Shown piece after piece: positions 22,050-31,754 of a stretch of 64,000 bases of DNA (position 1 is its first letter; each line of letters opens with the position of its first letter). Source of the DNA: Lucinisca nassula (lineage: Eukaryota > Mollusca > Bivalvia > Lucinida > Lucinidae); the NCBI GenBank assembly GCA_963580285.1, contig OY757010.1, positions 150,026,675 to 150,090,674 of the forward strand, given 5' to 3'. The notes beneath the pieces were generated by a model. The model did not search any database, was not told where the DNA came from, and saw only the letters and a program-made list of their open reading frames with translations. The position numbers and the translations under genes are program-made.

Positions 22050-23369
22050 CAGTAAACTTCCTATATTAAGACCACCTTTGGGATTGTTCATTAAGACCAC
22101 TTTGGGATTGCACGACCCGCAGAAAAAGCGACCGACTGAAGTCGGTTGATTTCTAAGAGTGCCCTAAAATCACCGTGTCATTCTGTCATTCGGTCAGTCT
22201 GTCAGTCTGTCTCTCCGTCCGTAACCCGTATGTGAAAATTGGTGATAGTGACTTAACCGCTTGGAATATTTAAACAATTTTTGGCATACTGATAGATATC
22301 AATGAGATCTAACCAATGAACTTGCGAAATATTACATTCCATTTAGTATAGCCTCGCCGAGGCGAAAAATGTGAAAATTTTCTAACTGCTTCTCCTCGGA
22401 AACTGTTGGGCCGATTGAAGTCAAATTTCATATGGAGCCTTTATGGGACTGGGGAAACCAAAATTTGCTCATGGGGTCCAGGTCACATGACCAAAATGGC
22501 CGCCAAGCCATATATGGTCTGTCTGTCTGTCGGTCCGTAACCCCTTTGTGAATATTGGTGATAGTGACTTAACCGATTGGAATATTTAAACAATTTTTGG
22601 CATACTGATAGATACCAATGAGATTTAACCAATGAACTTGCGAAATATTACATTCCATTTAGTATAGCCTCGCCGAGGCGAAAAATGTGAAAATTTTCTA
22701 ACTGCTTCTCCTCGGAAACTGTTTGGCTGATTGAAGTCAAATTTCATATGGAGCCTCTATGGGACTTGGGAAACCAAAATTTGCTCATGGGTCCAGGTCA
22801 CATGACCAAAATGGCCGCCAAGCCATGTATGGTAAAAACCCTTCAAAACTAGTCTTCTCCAGAACCACTGGGCAGATTTCCACGAAACTTGATAAATAGC
22901 ATCTGGGACGTAGGCTCATCATAAATTGCTAAAATGGTGACCCTTGGTTGACCTTGATCTTCTTTTTGCCTAGGTCAATCTTTGACACATATGCTTTTGT
23001 ATTGGAAAAGTGAGAATGCATTTTATCCTACAAACGATTCAGAATACAGTACTAAAGTATAAGATATATTTTTGCTCCTTACGATAAGGCGCATTTATTG
23101 GGGGAACCGTTTTAGGTCCAGGTCACATGACCAAAATGGCCGCCATACCAATATATGGTAACACTCATAAAGCTAAAAGCATCCGGCGGGTCGTTCACTT
23201 CAGCTGAAGCACTGGTTGTTCATTAAGACCACTTTTGACCTAATGCGGTCCTGACCAGAGGACATTGTGTGCAGAAAACACAAAGAAAGAATAACTGTAC
23301 CCTTCTAAATAAGCTTTTTAAAGCAGATTTAGTCTTTATTTTAGGTGGTCTTAATAGCGGAATTTTACT
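22050..23369 (-). mobile_element. pogo/Tc1-type MITE split by a 1.1 kb insertion
   Basis: The left terminal repeat CAGTAAACTTCCTATATTAA is at 22050. The remainder from TTGTTCATTAAGACCACTTT (23217) ends TAGCGGAATTTTACT. The inserted piece is described separately. Confidence 0.75.
22110..23215 (+). mobile_element. Unclassified 1.1 kb insertion with direct repeats
   Basis: Bounded by GCACGACCCGCAGAAAAAGC and CGGCGGGTCGTTCACTTCAG, whose CGACCCGC/GCGGGTCG are complementary. Inside are two direct ~317-bp repeats (22219 and 22536) with TATAGCCTCGCCGAGGCGAA hairpins and CAGGTCACATGACCAAAATG. A third partial repeat is near 23110. No coding sequence is visible. Helitron-like or a minisatellite-bearing MITE are the options. 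Confidence 0.6.
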
Positions 23370-23404
23370 TTGCATCCGATGTCATTGATATAGTGGCTAC
23401 GTTC

Positions 23405-23695
23405 ATCGGGGCTTGTAGAATAGTTTGTGCAGCATGATGCTTCCAGCACGCAGAGCTGAAACCGACGGCACATGAGTTAGAAGATCTTAGCCTGCCCAAA
23501 GTGTTGCGAGTCATTGCATATAAACCCTGTTGGTTTCATTGGCGGCAGGTTCTGAGCTGTCATTGCATCTCAATGTCGGGTAGAAGTCCAACGAAATTGG
23601 AAGCAACGTCTCCAAAATGACCTAAATAGTGATGACAGGGACGTTAAACCTCAAATCAAATCAAACAAAACAAACAAACACACGATATACATTGA
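23405..23695 (+). mobile_element. Headless SINE in duplicated block B
   Basis: TTCATCGGGGCTTGTAGAAT to CAAATCAAATCAAACAAAAC, counterpart of the 19430 copy. Confidence 0.8.
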
Positions 23696-23711
23696 TGACA
23701 GTTGGTAAGCA

Positions 23712-23793
23712 GACGAGGTGGCCGAGTGGTTAAGGCGATGGACTGCTAATCCATTGGGGTTTCCCCGCGTGGGTTCGAATCCCATCCTCGTCG
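23712..23793 (+). tRNA. tRNA-Ser (anticodon GCT)
   Basis: This 82-nt gene folds as a class II tRNA. The acceptor stem is GACGAGG/CCTCGTC, the A-box region is GGCCGAGTGGTTAAGG, and the anticodon stem-loop is ATGGA-CTGCTAA-TCCAT with GCT as the anticodon. The long variable arm is GGGGTTTCCCC and the B-box is GGGTTCGAATCCC. A T-rich Pol III terminator (TTTTT) follows within about 10 bases. It sits in the middle of three direct duplicates, and the other two copies are damaged. It is the one copy here that keeps all four arms. Confidence 0.9.
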
Positions 23794-23824
23794 GTTATAC
23801 TTTTTCTTCTATGTTTTATCGATA

Positions 23825-23998
23825 CTCCGTGGCGTCCAATTGATATTCGCTGGAAAGGGCAGTGGGATGGGCCTTGTTATTACTGGAGTTCATGTTTTCC
23901 CTTCTCCATTTTCCTTCACTGTCATCCCATCTGCTGTCTCTTCTGTCTTATCTCCTTTCTCTTGGGGACTACATAAAATGACCCACAAGGGTTGACGT
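23825..23998 (+). mobile_element. CT-rich SINE next to the intact tRNA-Ser
   Basis: ACTCCGTGGCGTCCAATTGA to AATGACCCACAAGGGTTGAC. Confidence 0.6.
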
Positions 23999-24032
23999 TC
24001 CTAAGCAATCATATTATTTATTTATTTAGTTA

Positions 24033-24238
24033 CAGTAAAATTCCGCTATTAAGACCACCTAAAATTAAGACTAAATCTACCTGCCAAAGCTTATTGAAAA
24101 GGTTTAAGTTATTCTTTCTTTGTGTTTTCTACACCCAATGCCTCCTTATAAGAGATCACCTTTGGTACTGTTCAAAAGTGGTCTTAAAGACCACTTTTGA
24201 ACGGTCCCAAAGGTGGTCTTAATTAAGGAATTTTACTG
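24033..24238 (+). mobile_element. pogo/Tc1-type MITE, full copy
   Basis: 206 bases, TA on both sides, terminal repeats of about 28 bases. Same position in block B as the 20320 copy in block A. Confidence 0.9.
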
Positions 24239-24771
24239 TATTTATTTATTTATAAATTCTTCCTGTGAGTAGACCTCTTTTTTCAGAAGGGCTTATTTCC
24301 CTGGCTCAAAGGTTATAAAACTTTTTCATGCTCAACTCATTTGAGCATGAGATCTGAAGTGCTCATAGTCATTATAATACAAACAAATGAGACATTGTCC
24401 GCTCAGACCAGCAGAGAATACCAACAATTGGTGGTATTTTTAAATTTATGAACAGGACAGATTAGTAGATGTCTATCTGTTTCTATCTGTCTATCTGTTT
24501 CGTCAAACAACATAACAAGAAGGCCATAGTGGTCCTGGATCGCTCACCTGATCCTTATTGTACACTGAATGAAATGGTTGGTAATACACGGTGGAGTGAA
24601 GGGTTTGGGCATTTTTCCGTGTGAAATTATTTCAAAATAAGTCTAGCAGTTAACCCGACATCGAGAAAAACTGACATCTCAAGTCCTACCGCCCAAAATG
24701 GCCCACCAACCATGTGCTTGGAGATATAGTTTGGTTATGATCCACACATGACTATTAACAACGTGTAAGCA

Positions 24772-24806
24772 GACGAGTCGGCCGAGTGGTTAAGGCGATG
24801 GACTGC
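24772..24806 (+). pseudogene. tRNA-Ser 5' half fragment
   Basis: Only the first 35 bases (acceptor 5' strand, D arm and start of the anticodon arm) survive. They are joined directly to the downstream flank TTTTATACTCCGTGGCGTCC, so the rest was deleted in this third copy. Confidence 0.75.
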
Positions 24807-24957
24807 GATTTTATACTCCGTGGCGTCCAATTTATTTATTTATTTAATTATTTTTATCTCTTTGCTACTGTAAATTTCCTCGGTGGATAAATATACGTTT
24901 TTTTTTTAATCTCAAGTCGGCCAGTGACTAGGTCTGGTCAAGGAAAACATTTGCCCT

Positions 24958-25110
24958 TTCAACTTTAAGGGGAATGGATACACCTTCAGGACCGGCAACT
25001 TCAAACGAAGTCTACCTCCCATATCAGAAAAGGTCTACTTTTAAAGGAGAAGAGCTAAATACTTCCTTACAGTAGACCCCTTTTTCAGAAGGGCTTATTT
25101 AAAGAAAACT
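24958..25110 (+). mobile_element. AAGGAAAGAATTTG-type MITE relative
   Basis: TTAAGGGGAATGGATACACC left end and TCTACTTTTAAAGGAGAAGA, with no hairpin partner. Confidence 0.5.
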
Positions 25111-25544
25111 GCCAGTTATATCCCTGGCCCCGATGTTATAAAACTTTCTCATGCTCAGCTCATTTTAGCATGATATTTGATTGAAATGCTCATAATTATT
25201 ATAATACAAACAAATTGGGCATTTGTCCGCTCAGATCAGCAGAGAATATTGTGTGTCCTGCTTACAAATTTTAAAATATCAACAATTGGTGGCATTTTAA
25301 AATTTATGAGCAGGACAAATTAGTACAAATTGGTTAATGTGTCTATCTGTTTCTAGGTCTTCACTTGATCAAACAACATAACAAGAGGGCCATAATGGCC
25401 CTGGATCGCTCACCCGATCCTTATTGTACAAATGAAGTGGTAGGTAACACCAGGGGGAGTGAAGGGTTTGAGCAATTTTGGTTGACCATGACCCAAGGCA
25501 CATTTCTGTGAAATTATTTTAAAATAGGTCTAACAGTTTACCCG

Positions 25545-25552
25545 ACATTGAG

Positions 25553-25602
<50 letters not shown>

Positions 25603-25795
25603 CGACCTTATTTATAGAGGGTAACACATTTAGTAAACTAGTACTAATCTTCCATGTGGCCCTCTTTTCCTGGGTAGAAACCAGTACTAAGCAATGCTGA
25701 AGGAAACAACACTTGCCGCTCGTGGGGTTCGAACCCGGTACCTCTCGATCCCGAGGCCGATACTTTACCACTGCACCACAGCGCTCCACTGAATG
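25545..25795 (-). mobile_element. tRNA-derived SINE with (ATT)n tail
   Basis: Read on the minus strand, the tRNA-like head has A-box TGGTGCAGTGG and B-box GGTTCGAACCCC. The body runs to ACCCTCTATAAATAAGGTCG and ends in (ATT)n (about 25556-25602 on +). It splits a headless SINE: ATTGAGAT lies on one side and AATGAGAT on the other, a probable short duplication. Confidence 0.88.
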
Positions 25796-25802
25796 AGATG
25801 AA

Positions 25803-25955
25803 ATGACATCTCAAGTCCGACCGCTCAATCTGTGCTTGGGGATACAGATTGGGCTGCATGATGCTTCCACGCAGAGCTGAAGCCGACCCCAAATGAGTAC
25901 TGGTAAACCGCTTAGAAGGTTTCAGCTTGCCCAGGCAAAGTGGTATGAGACTGTT
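25803..25955 (+). mobile_element. Headless SINE fragment beyond the (ATT)n SINE
   Basis: GATTGGGCTGCATGATGCTT to CCCAGGCAAAGTGG. The adjoining reverse-oriented piece TACCCGACATTGAGAT (25538) lies on the other side of the insertion. Confidence 0.7.
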
Positions 25956-26664
25956 CCGGTACGCGGCGCCGGATCATGGCAGGATTTACACTGTTTGCTT
26001 ACAATGTAGCAGTTAGTCTAAGTCACCGTCCAGGATATTTTTTCCAGCCCTCGCTCGGAGACAATTGACCCACCAGTGCTGCCAGTGCTTATTAATTGTA
26101 CTAAGTGATCTAGAATCTTTCCTGCGATTGTCCACGTGACCGATAAATGCGTTTGTGCGAAATAAGGAACGGCTAACAATAGTAAATACCACTGTTGGAA
26201 CCCGGGCCAGTTGTTTAAAACTAACGATGTCGTTAGATAACATATCGTTAAAATTTTGATCATTGAATATGGCAAATATACTAGTATTTTTGCAGAAAAA
26301 AAAATGTCAGCAGCTTTTGCAAATGCAAAAATGCTAAAATTTTAGATATTGTATTTGCTAGAACAGTTAACAATATGACCACTAACGAGCTCGTTAAGCT
26401 AACGATGTTTTGAACAACTGGCCCCGGATCTTTTAGCGACGCGGGTAGACTGGGTTGGCTTATTCACGAAGTAAAGCAGGAGAACGCGTTACTTGACTTC
26501 TACGTTACATTTGGTGGCAGCGGAGGGATAAAAACAATGCCACTGTTGTGTTAAATAGACTCCACCCTCGATGTTGCCTTGAGAGGCATGTATGACTTCG
26601 GGATGAAATCAAGGGATGGGGGATAAATGTAATGTATTGATATATATCACTTCTTATGGCTTGA

Positions 26665-26718
26665 CCTTTACAGCGTTGAAGGGGACGTTAAACCTCAAAT
26701 CAAACAAACAAACAAAAT
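26665..26718 (+). mobile_element. Headless SINE 3' tail only
   Basis: CTTTACAGCGTTGAAGGGGA then CGTTAAACCTCAAATCAAAC, an extreme 5' truncation. Confidence 0.8.
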
Positions 26719-26817
26719 GGCTTGCTTTAGGAGCTGGCTCTTTTAGCGACGCGGGTAGGTAGGGTTGTCTTATTCACGAAGTTAAGCAACGGATATCAGG
26801 GGTGGGTGAGACAATGG

Positions 26818-27058
26818 TGTCGTGTATCTTGTGTCACTGGGGCGTCTAACACATACTGGCTAACAGTTGGGCAAGGTCTGCTTTCCTTGCAGCAGCTAAT
26901 GGTAGAGTTCGTGTTTAATCTCTTCTGATTCGACACCGTTCCAATTCATTTTTGTACATCTCTCCTTCCCTCACTTTCAACTCCTCTTTCTCTGGGATAC
27001 GACCAAAATGACCCACAATGCTTGACGTGTCGTTAAACCAAACGATCAATCAATCAAA
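26818..27058 (+). mobile_element. CT-rich SINE (ends GTGTCGTTAAAC)
   Basis: GTGTCACTGGGGCGTCTAAC start region, TCTCTTCTGATTCGACACC pyrimidine-rich body, end AATGACCCACAATGCTTGAC then GTGTCGTTAAACCAAACGAT and a (CAAT)n-like tail. Confidence 0.75.
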
Positions 27059-27182
27059 GCAACGATATCGCGATTAGTATATGGAGCTTGAGTACGTGGA
27101 GAACGGAACAGAAAAACTGTTATAGTTTTTAGCCTATAATAATACTATGTGCCAGTGCTCTGATATAAGCTTTATCCCGAGC

Positions 27183-27270
27183 TTCTCCAGACTTTCGGAT
27201 GAGTCTTTAAACCGAGGTCCCTTCTCCGTATGACCTTAGTTGTTGGTGAGACGTAAAACTCAAACTCTGA
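27183..27270 (+). mobile_element. 5'-truncated tRNA-derived SINE (CCTCCGTGGTG family)
   Basis: Only the body and tail remain: GCTTCTCCAGACTTTCGGAT to GTGAGACGTAAAACTCAAAC. Confidence 0.8.
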
Positions 27271-27437
27271 TGTAAGCTACATTTTCCAAATCAAATTGCG
27301 GATCCGGAAATGTAGAAGATTTTACATCTGGCGGTTAAACTCCATAATTATACAATACATGTGCATGTCTATGTAAACGAATACTTTTGAAAATACAGAT
27401 ATTACGATGATATAAGTGACTTTAGAAGTGTAAAATA

Positions 27438-27643
27438 CAGCAAAATTCCGCTATTAAGATCACCTAAAATTAAGACTAATTCTGCTATGAAAAGCTTATT
27501 TAGGAGGTTGCAGTTACTCCTTCTTTGTGTTTTCTGAATACAGTGTCCTCTGATCAGAAACCACCTTTGGGACTGTTCAAAAGTGGTATTAAAGATCACT
27601 TTTGAACAGTCCCAAAGGTGGTCTTCATATAGGATATTTACTG
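27438..27643 (+). mobile_element. pogo/Tc1-type MITE, full copy
   Basis: CAGCAAAATTCCGC start, AGGATATTTACTG end, TA on the left. Same length as the 20320 copy. Confidence 0.87.
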
Positions 27644-27660
27644 AATGCACCTAATTTCTG

Positions 27661-27813
27661 TAGAAGCCTCCGTGGTGTAGTTGTTACGCTACTCGCCTTG
27701 TAAACCAAGGGTCGCAGGATCGATCCCGGGCTTCTCCAGGCTTTCGGTTGAGTCTGTAAACCGAGGTCCCGTCTCCTTAGCTGTTGGTGGGACGTAAAAC
27801 TCAAACACTCACT
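27661..27813 (+). mobile_element. tRNA-derived SINE (CCTCCGTGGTG family)
   Basis: Head CCTCCGTGGTGTAGTTGTTA, B-box GGATCGATCCC, tail GGGACGTAAAACTCAAACAC. Flanked by the 13-base duplication CACCTAATTTCTG (27648 and 27814). A second SINE landed in the right-hand duplicate. Confidence 0.93.
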
Positions 27814-27835
27814 CACCTAATTTCTGTAACACTCC

Positions 27836-28136
27836 AACGCCCCCGCCCATAGGGGCTTGAAGAAATATATGGGCTGCAAGATGCTTCCACGCAGAGCTGA
27901 ATCCGGCCCGCACACTAGTACTGGTAAACCGTTTGGAGGATCTAAACCTGTCCAGGAACCGCGGTGCGAGGCGGACCGTCCATGCTAAAAAACCCTATTG
28001 GTTTCATTGGGCGACATGGCTCGGGTGCAATTTCATCTCAACGTCGGGTAAAAGTCCCACAACATTGAAAACAACGTCTCCAAAATGACCTTTACCGTGT
28101 TGACGGGGACGTTAAACATCAAATCAAACAAACAAA
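27836..28136 (+). mobile_element. Headless SINE, full copy with target-site duplication
   Basis: 301 bases flanked by CTGTAACACTCC (27824 and 28137). It inserted next to the 27661 SINE. Confidence 0.93.
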
Positions 28137-28290
28137 CTGTAACACTCCTGGTCGTTTTGTTTGCATTAACACTGTAACTTTGTAAACACTAATTATAATG
28201 ATAGGGACGGATATATTTCTGTCTCAAATGACCATAAACAGGACAGAGTATAGAATGGTACTTATTACAAAGTTTACATATGAGCTGTTC

Positions 28291-28578
28291 GCCCCCGCTT
28301 GAAGAAATAGACGGGCTGCATGATGCTTCCACGCAGAGCTGAAACCGACCCGCACACGAGTACAGGTAAACCGCTTAGAGGATCTAAGCCTGCACAGGCA
28401 AAGCGGTGCGTGTCGGCTCGTCCATGCTTATGAACCCTATTGGTTTCATTGGGCGGCAGGGCTTGAGAAGTCATTTCATCTCAATGTTGGGTAAAAGTCC
28501 CACAAAATTGGAAGCAACGACTTCAAAATGACCTTTACAGTGTTGACGGGGACGTTAAACCTCAAATCAAACAAACAA
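28291..28578 (+). mobile_element. Headless SINE, full copy with target-site duplication
   Basis: Flanked by ACATATGAGCTGTTC and ACATATGCGCTGTTC, 15 bases with one difference. The 5' end has lost CCATNGGGG. Confidence 0.92.
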
Positions 28579-28628
28579 ACATATGCGCTGTTCTCTATGA
28601 AGCCTACTTTGAGCGTATCGTCCCGTTT

Positions 28629-28675
28629 CGATACAATACAATACAATACAATACATCCCAATACAATAAAATACA
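28629..28675 (+). repeat. (ATACA)n microsatellite
   Basis: Roughly eight ATACA-like units, partly imperfect. Confidence 0.85.
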
Positions 28676-28719
28676 ATTATTTTATTAAAGTCTCACCTCT
28701 GATATATATTTAAAAACGT

Positions 28720-29700
28720 TTGTTTAAGAGACGCTCTATACAGAGCTGTGAGAGACTAAGACAGACTTATTAAAAATAAAAACTGGCGCGAAGATTTACA
28801 TTAAGAGAAGCTATGCACATGTCTAAATACATGTATATACATATTCAGACATAACTATTCATATTAAGACAAAATCTTAAAAACTATCAATCAATGCATT
28901 ATATCGTGTAAAGGGTTTTGGCATTAAGCATTTTTATAAAACATGCTGACTGAGGAGGAGGGGGGTAGGGGAAGGTGTTAAACTCTATGTTATTTGTATA
29001 GAAAATTTCTTCGTGTGCGTAAAACGTCCGCACAGAACTTAGCAGACTGTCTGACAATATAGTCATCTGGGTTACCAAGTATGAAACATAACATTTCACT
29101 GTTAGATTTTTGCATAAAATCATAGTTAGGAATTTGTCATGTAAAGTTTGCCTTATTCAAGTTCTTGATAAATTGGACAATGTAAAATGACGAGCTCCTC
29201 ATCTCCCCCTGGTTTGTGCAGTTGAAACAAAGTCTATCTATCCTCCAGCGCTAATCGCTCATATCTACCCGTCTCGGCCCGAATAGGTGCTAACCGAACC
29301 GGAATTTCGAACTCTTTTGGCATCATGCATGTTACGTAATTCTCAGTCTTGTATTTATCTTTAAAGCACCTATATAAACGCAACTTATTTTTCCCCGACC
29401 CTTGACGAGCATTTTCTCTCCTTACATCATTAATCCATTTCGTTACATACTCGCTAACTATATAAGTATATATATATGAGACAGTATTCCTGGAATTTAA
29501 CCCCTACTTGCTGTACCTCGTATACGTAACTTGTGATCGGGATACAACTATTTTTCATTTAGTTTGGTAATACATTCAAATAATGCGCAAAAGTTTATAG
29601 TTCTTAGTGAAAGGGCTCTATTGATACCATCTTGTTTTAAAACAGCCAACACCCTTTGCTTAACTTAGCAAATTTAAAGGAAAATGGATTGTTCCATACA
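28720..29700. other. Unassigned single-copy-looking stretch
   Basis: About 1 kb without any repeat family seen elsewhere in the window, and with no convincing exon. Confidence 0.45.
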
Positions 29701-29712
29701 AAAGAAAATCCA

Positions 29713-30004
29713 GCCGGTCTCGGTAGCTCAGTCGGATGCGCGTCTGACTGGTGATCAGGAGGACGAGGGTTCGACTCCCGCCGGGATCGGCAACATTCTT
29801 TCGTGGAGATTGATCATGAAATCTTTTCTACGGTCATTCTCTCCTTTCCGCTGATTCAAGAAGGGCAGTTGTCAGTTTCGTGCGAAAGAATGTGCACTGT
29901 ACTGGTTAACTGCTTACGTATAAGTGTAAACTGACCGGCTCAAAAATGACCTAAATAGTGTTGAGTGGGCCGTTAAACTTCAATACAAACAAACAAAAGA
30001 AAAG
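29713..30004 (+). mobile_element. tRNA-Thr-headed SINE with GTTAAAC tail
   Basis: The head (29713-29792) still folds like a tRNA: acceptor GCCGGTC/GATCGGC, TCTGA-CTGGTGA-TCAGG anticodon arm (GGT, Thr) and B-box GGTTCGACTCC. The body includes TTCAAGAAGGGCAGTTGTC. The last 55 bases (AAAATGACCTAAATAGTG to CAAACAAACAAAAG) closely match the tail of the headless SINE. The duplication is AAAAGAAAATCCA (29700 and 30005). Confidence 0.9.
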
Positions 30005-30079
30005 AAAAGAAAATCCACAATTATCTAAATGTTACTTGACGCTTTTTGCCAAGTTAAATGTTATCGAACTACACGTATG

Positions 30080-30379
30080 GTGGCCCCCGCCCATAGGGGC
30101 TTGAAGAAATATATGGGCTGCATGATGCTTCCACGCAGAGCTGAATCCGGCCCGCACACTAGTACTGGTAAACCGCTTAGAGGATCTAAGCCTCTCCAGG
30201 AACCGTGGTGCGAGGCGGACCGCCCATGCTAATAAACCATATTGGTTTCTTTGGGCGACAGGGCTTGAAATGTCATTTCATCTCAATGTCGGGTAAAAGT
30301 CCCACAAAATTGGAAGCAACGTCTCCAAAATGACCTTTACAGTGTTGACGGGGACGTTAAACCTCAAATCAAACAAACA
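30080..30379 (+). mobile_element. Headless SINE, full copy with target-site duplication
   Basis: 300 bases flanked by AACTACACGTATG (30067 and 30380). A good reference copy for the family. Confidence 0.94.
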
Positions 30380-30439
30380 AACTACACGTATGAAGTTTAT
30401 TGGCCAAACTATTGATTATATGATCCCAAATTTGTGGGA

Positions 30440-30690
30440 TTAAGAGAAATAGATTGGGCTGCATGAGGCTTCCACGCAGTGTTGAACCCGACCGCACATG
30501 AGTACTGGTAAACCGCTTAGACGGTCTAAGCCTGCCCAAGTGAAGTGGTGCGAGTCGGACCGTTCCTGCATATTACCATTGGTTTGAGATGTTATGTCAT
30601 CTCAATGTCGGGAAAGATGCCCAAAAAATGTGGGAGCAACGTATCCAAAATGACCCAAATATTATTGATGGTGACGTAAAACCTCAGTCT
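30440..30690 (+). mobile_element. Headless SINE, diverged
   Basis: AGAGAAATAGATTGGGCTGC to GGTGACGTAAAACCTCAGTC. Part of the middle is missing. Confidence 0.8.
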
Positions 30691-31117
30691 CAACAAATAA
30701 GACACCAAATTTGATAAAGGGAACGCACACTCCAATAACATAAAGAAGACTTTACTTTCAAAAAATATTTTGCAAAATTTAAGATGAACACTTTCGATTT
30801 CCTTAGATATATTCAAAACTCATTCGCTGTGTATAGAGCCCATAAAACGTCTTATAACCGCTATGACGCCAGACTAATGCGTAAGGAGGATTATTCGCAC
30901 AATTGGGCTGACCTAACGTGCTTTGACATTGTCAAACAGTGTAGACCCAGATGCGAGATGCCACTGGTCAGGGTCTTCAGGTTTACGGTAGTTTCCGTTC
31001 ATGATTATTTTCCCGGCCTGCAGTCCACCAGTGTTGTCTGTGTTTGATTTTAGTTTGAAGCCTTTATGAAATTCCTAATTAAAGTATATTTATATATAGT
31101 ACTTTATCATTTAATGA

Positions 31118-31141
31118 TCTCTCTCTCTCTCTCTCTCTCTT
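31118..31141 (+). repeat. (CT)n microsatellite
   Basis: About eleven CT units upstream of the dae4-like gene. Confidence 0.93.
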
Positions 31142-31399
31142 TCAATAAATATCACCGTATTTTATCCGCATCCGCTTTTGTAGGCGCAGAAAACGCCCCG
31201 CCCACATAAAGGTGACATGCGCACCTTAATCTACCTGGCTACCCAATGATTGGCTATTCACAGATACAAGACACGAGTTTATTATACCACTAAATACTTT
31301 ACAGCAATTTATGTAGATTTTCCCACGTGCCTATCAGTGTACATCTGCATAAATTCATCAGTTGTATTTTATACGTGGTTCAAAGAGGACATAATTTTA

Positions 31400-31612
31400 A
31401 ATTTGGAATACCTATGACATGTGCTGTAAATTTTGTCGAGTTTGAAGGTCTATTTTAGACATTTGTATACAATATAAAGATGTGACAGGAAAGATGATTA
31501 TGACATGAACAAGTGTGTTATTTGAACGGTGATTGAAAAAAAAAAAGCAAACAACAATCTAAAGGAAAAGGACGTTTTCATAGAAAGTTGACCTCAGAGA
31601 TTATATGACAAG
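31400..31612 (+). promoter_or_regulatory. Likely 5' flank and core promoter of the dae4-like gene
   Basis: This AT-rich stretch just before the start codon is free of recognised repeats. It holds a TATA-like TATAAAG at about 31475, roughly 140 bases before the ATG, which would leave a 5' UTR of about 100 bases. The link is positional only. Confidence 0.25.
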
Positions 31613-31672
31613 ATGTCGCTTTTAAGAAATATTCTACTGTGCAGTTTATGCTTGGCAGTGCATTCAGATAAA
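31613..31672 (+). CDS. dae4: Exon 1 of dae4-like gene: start codon and signal peptide
   Basis: This exon encodes 20 residues starting MSLLRN, then a hydrophobic run ILLCSLCLAV and a small-residue cleavage site near VHS, which is a typical short secretory signal peptide. It ends exactly before a strong donor, GTAAGT, at 31673, in phase 0. The next exon with a compatible phase and a homologous product is at 51224. The join gives a signal peptide followed directly by the start of the amidase domain, with no extra linker. Known dae4 products are also secreted, so the architecture fits. A candidate 58-nt exon at 32078-32135 would break the frame and was left out. The weak point is the 19.5 kb intron: the link rests on phase, signal peptide logic and strand, not on transcript evidence. 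Confidence 0.62.
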
Positions 31673-31754
31673 GTAAGTATTTCCGAAAATAACTTTTTTT
31701 TCGAATCGTAGTTTTATACGCATTGGGTCACATACGCATGAAGTGACTCTTGGA

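Larger units (their letters stand above)
23395..24735 (+). repeat. Direct segmental duplicate B of the tRNA-Ser block
   Basis: Same order as block A but without the headless SINE inserted at 19983-20277, which marks that insertion as post-duplication or lost here. It contains the intact tRNA-Ser. Confidence 0.7.
24740..25960 (+). repeat. Direct segmental duplicate C of the tRNA-Ser block, decayed
   Basis: It starts with the tRNA-Ser 5' fragment, then a deletion, the TTCAGAAGGGCTTATTT segment, the GAGCATGA-type hairpin and the AGAGGGCCATAATGGCCCTGG segment. A SINE with an (ATT)n tail interrupts it near its end. Confidence 0.6.

Noticed and set aside
25538..25789. Minus-strand frame with poly-Tyr
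   Set aside because: Translation of a tRNA-derived SINE and its (ATT)n tail.
29713..29792. Functional tRNA-Thr gene
   Set aside because: The head folds, but it is joined to a SINE body, flanked by a target duplication, and has no nearby Pol III terminator, so it is a SINE head.
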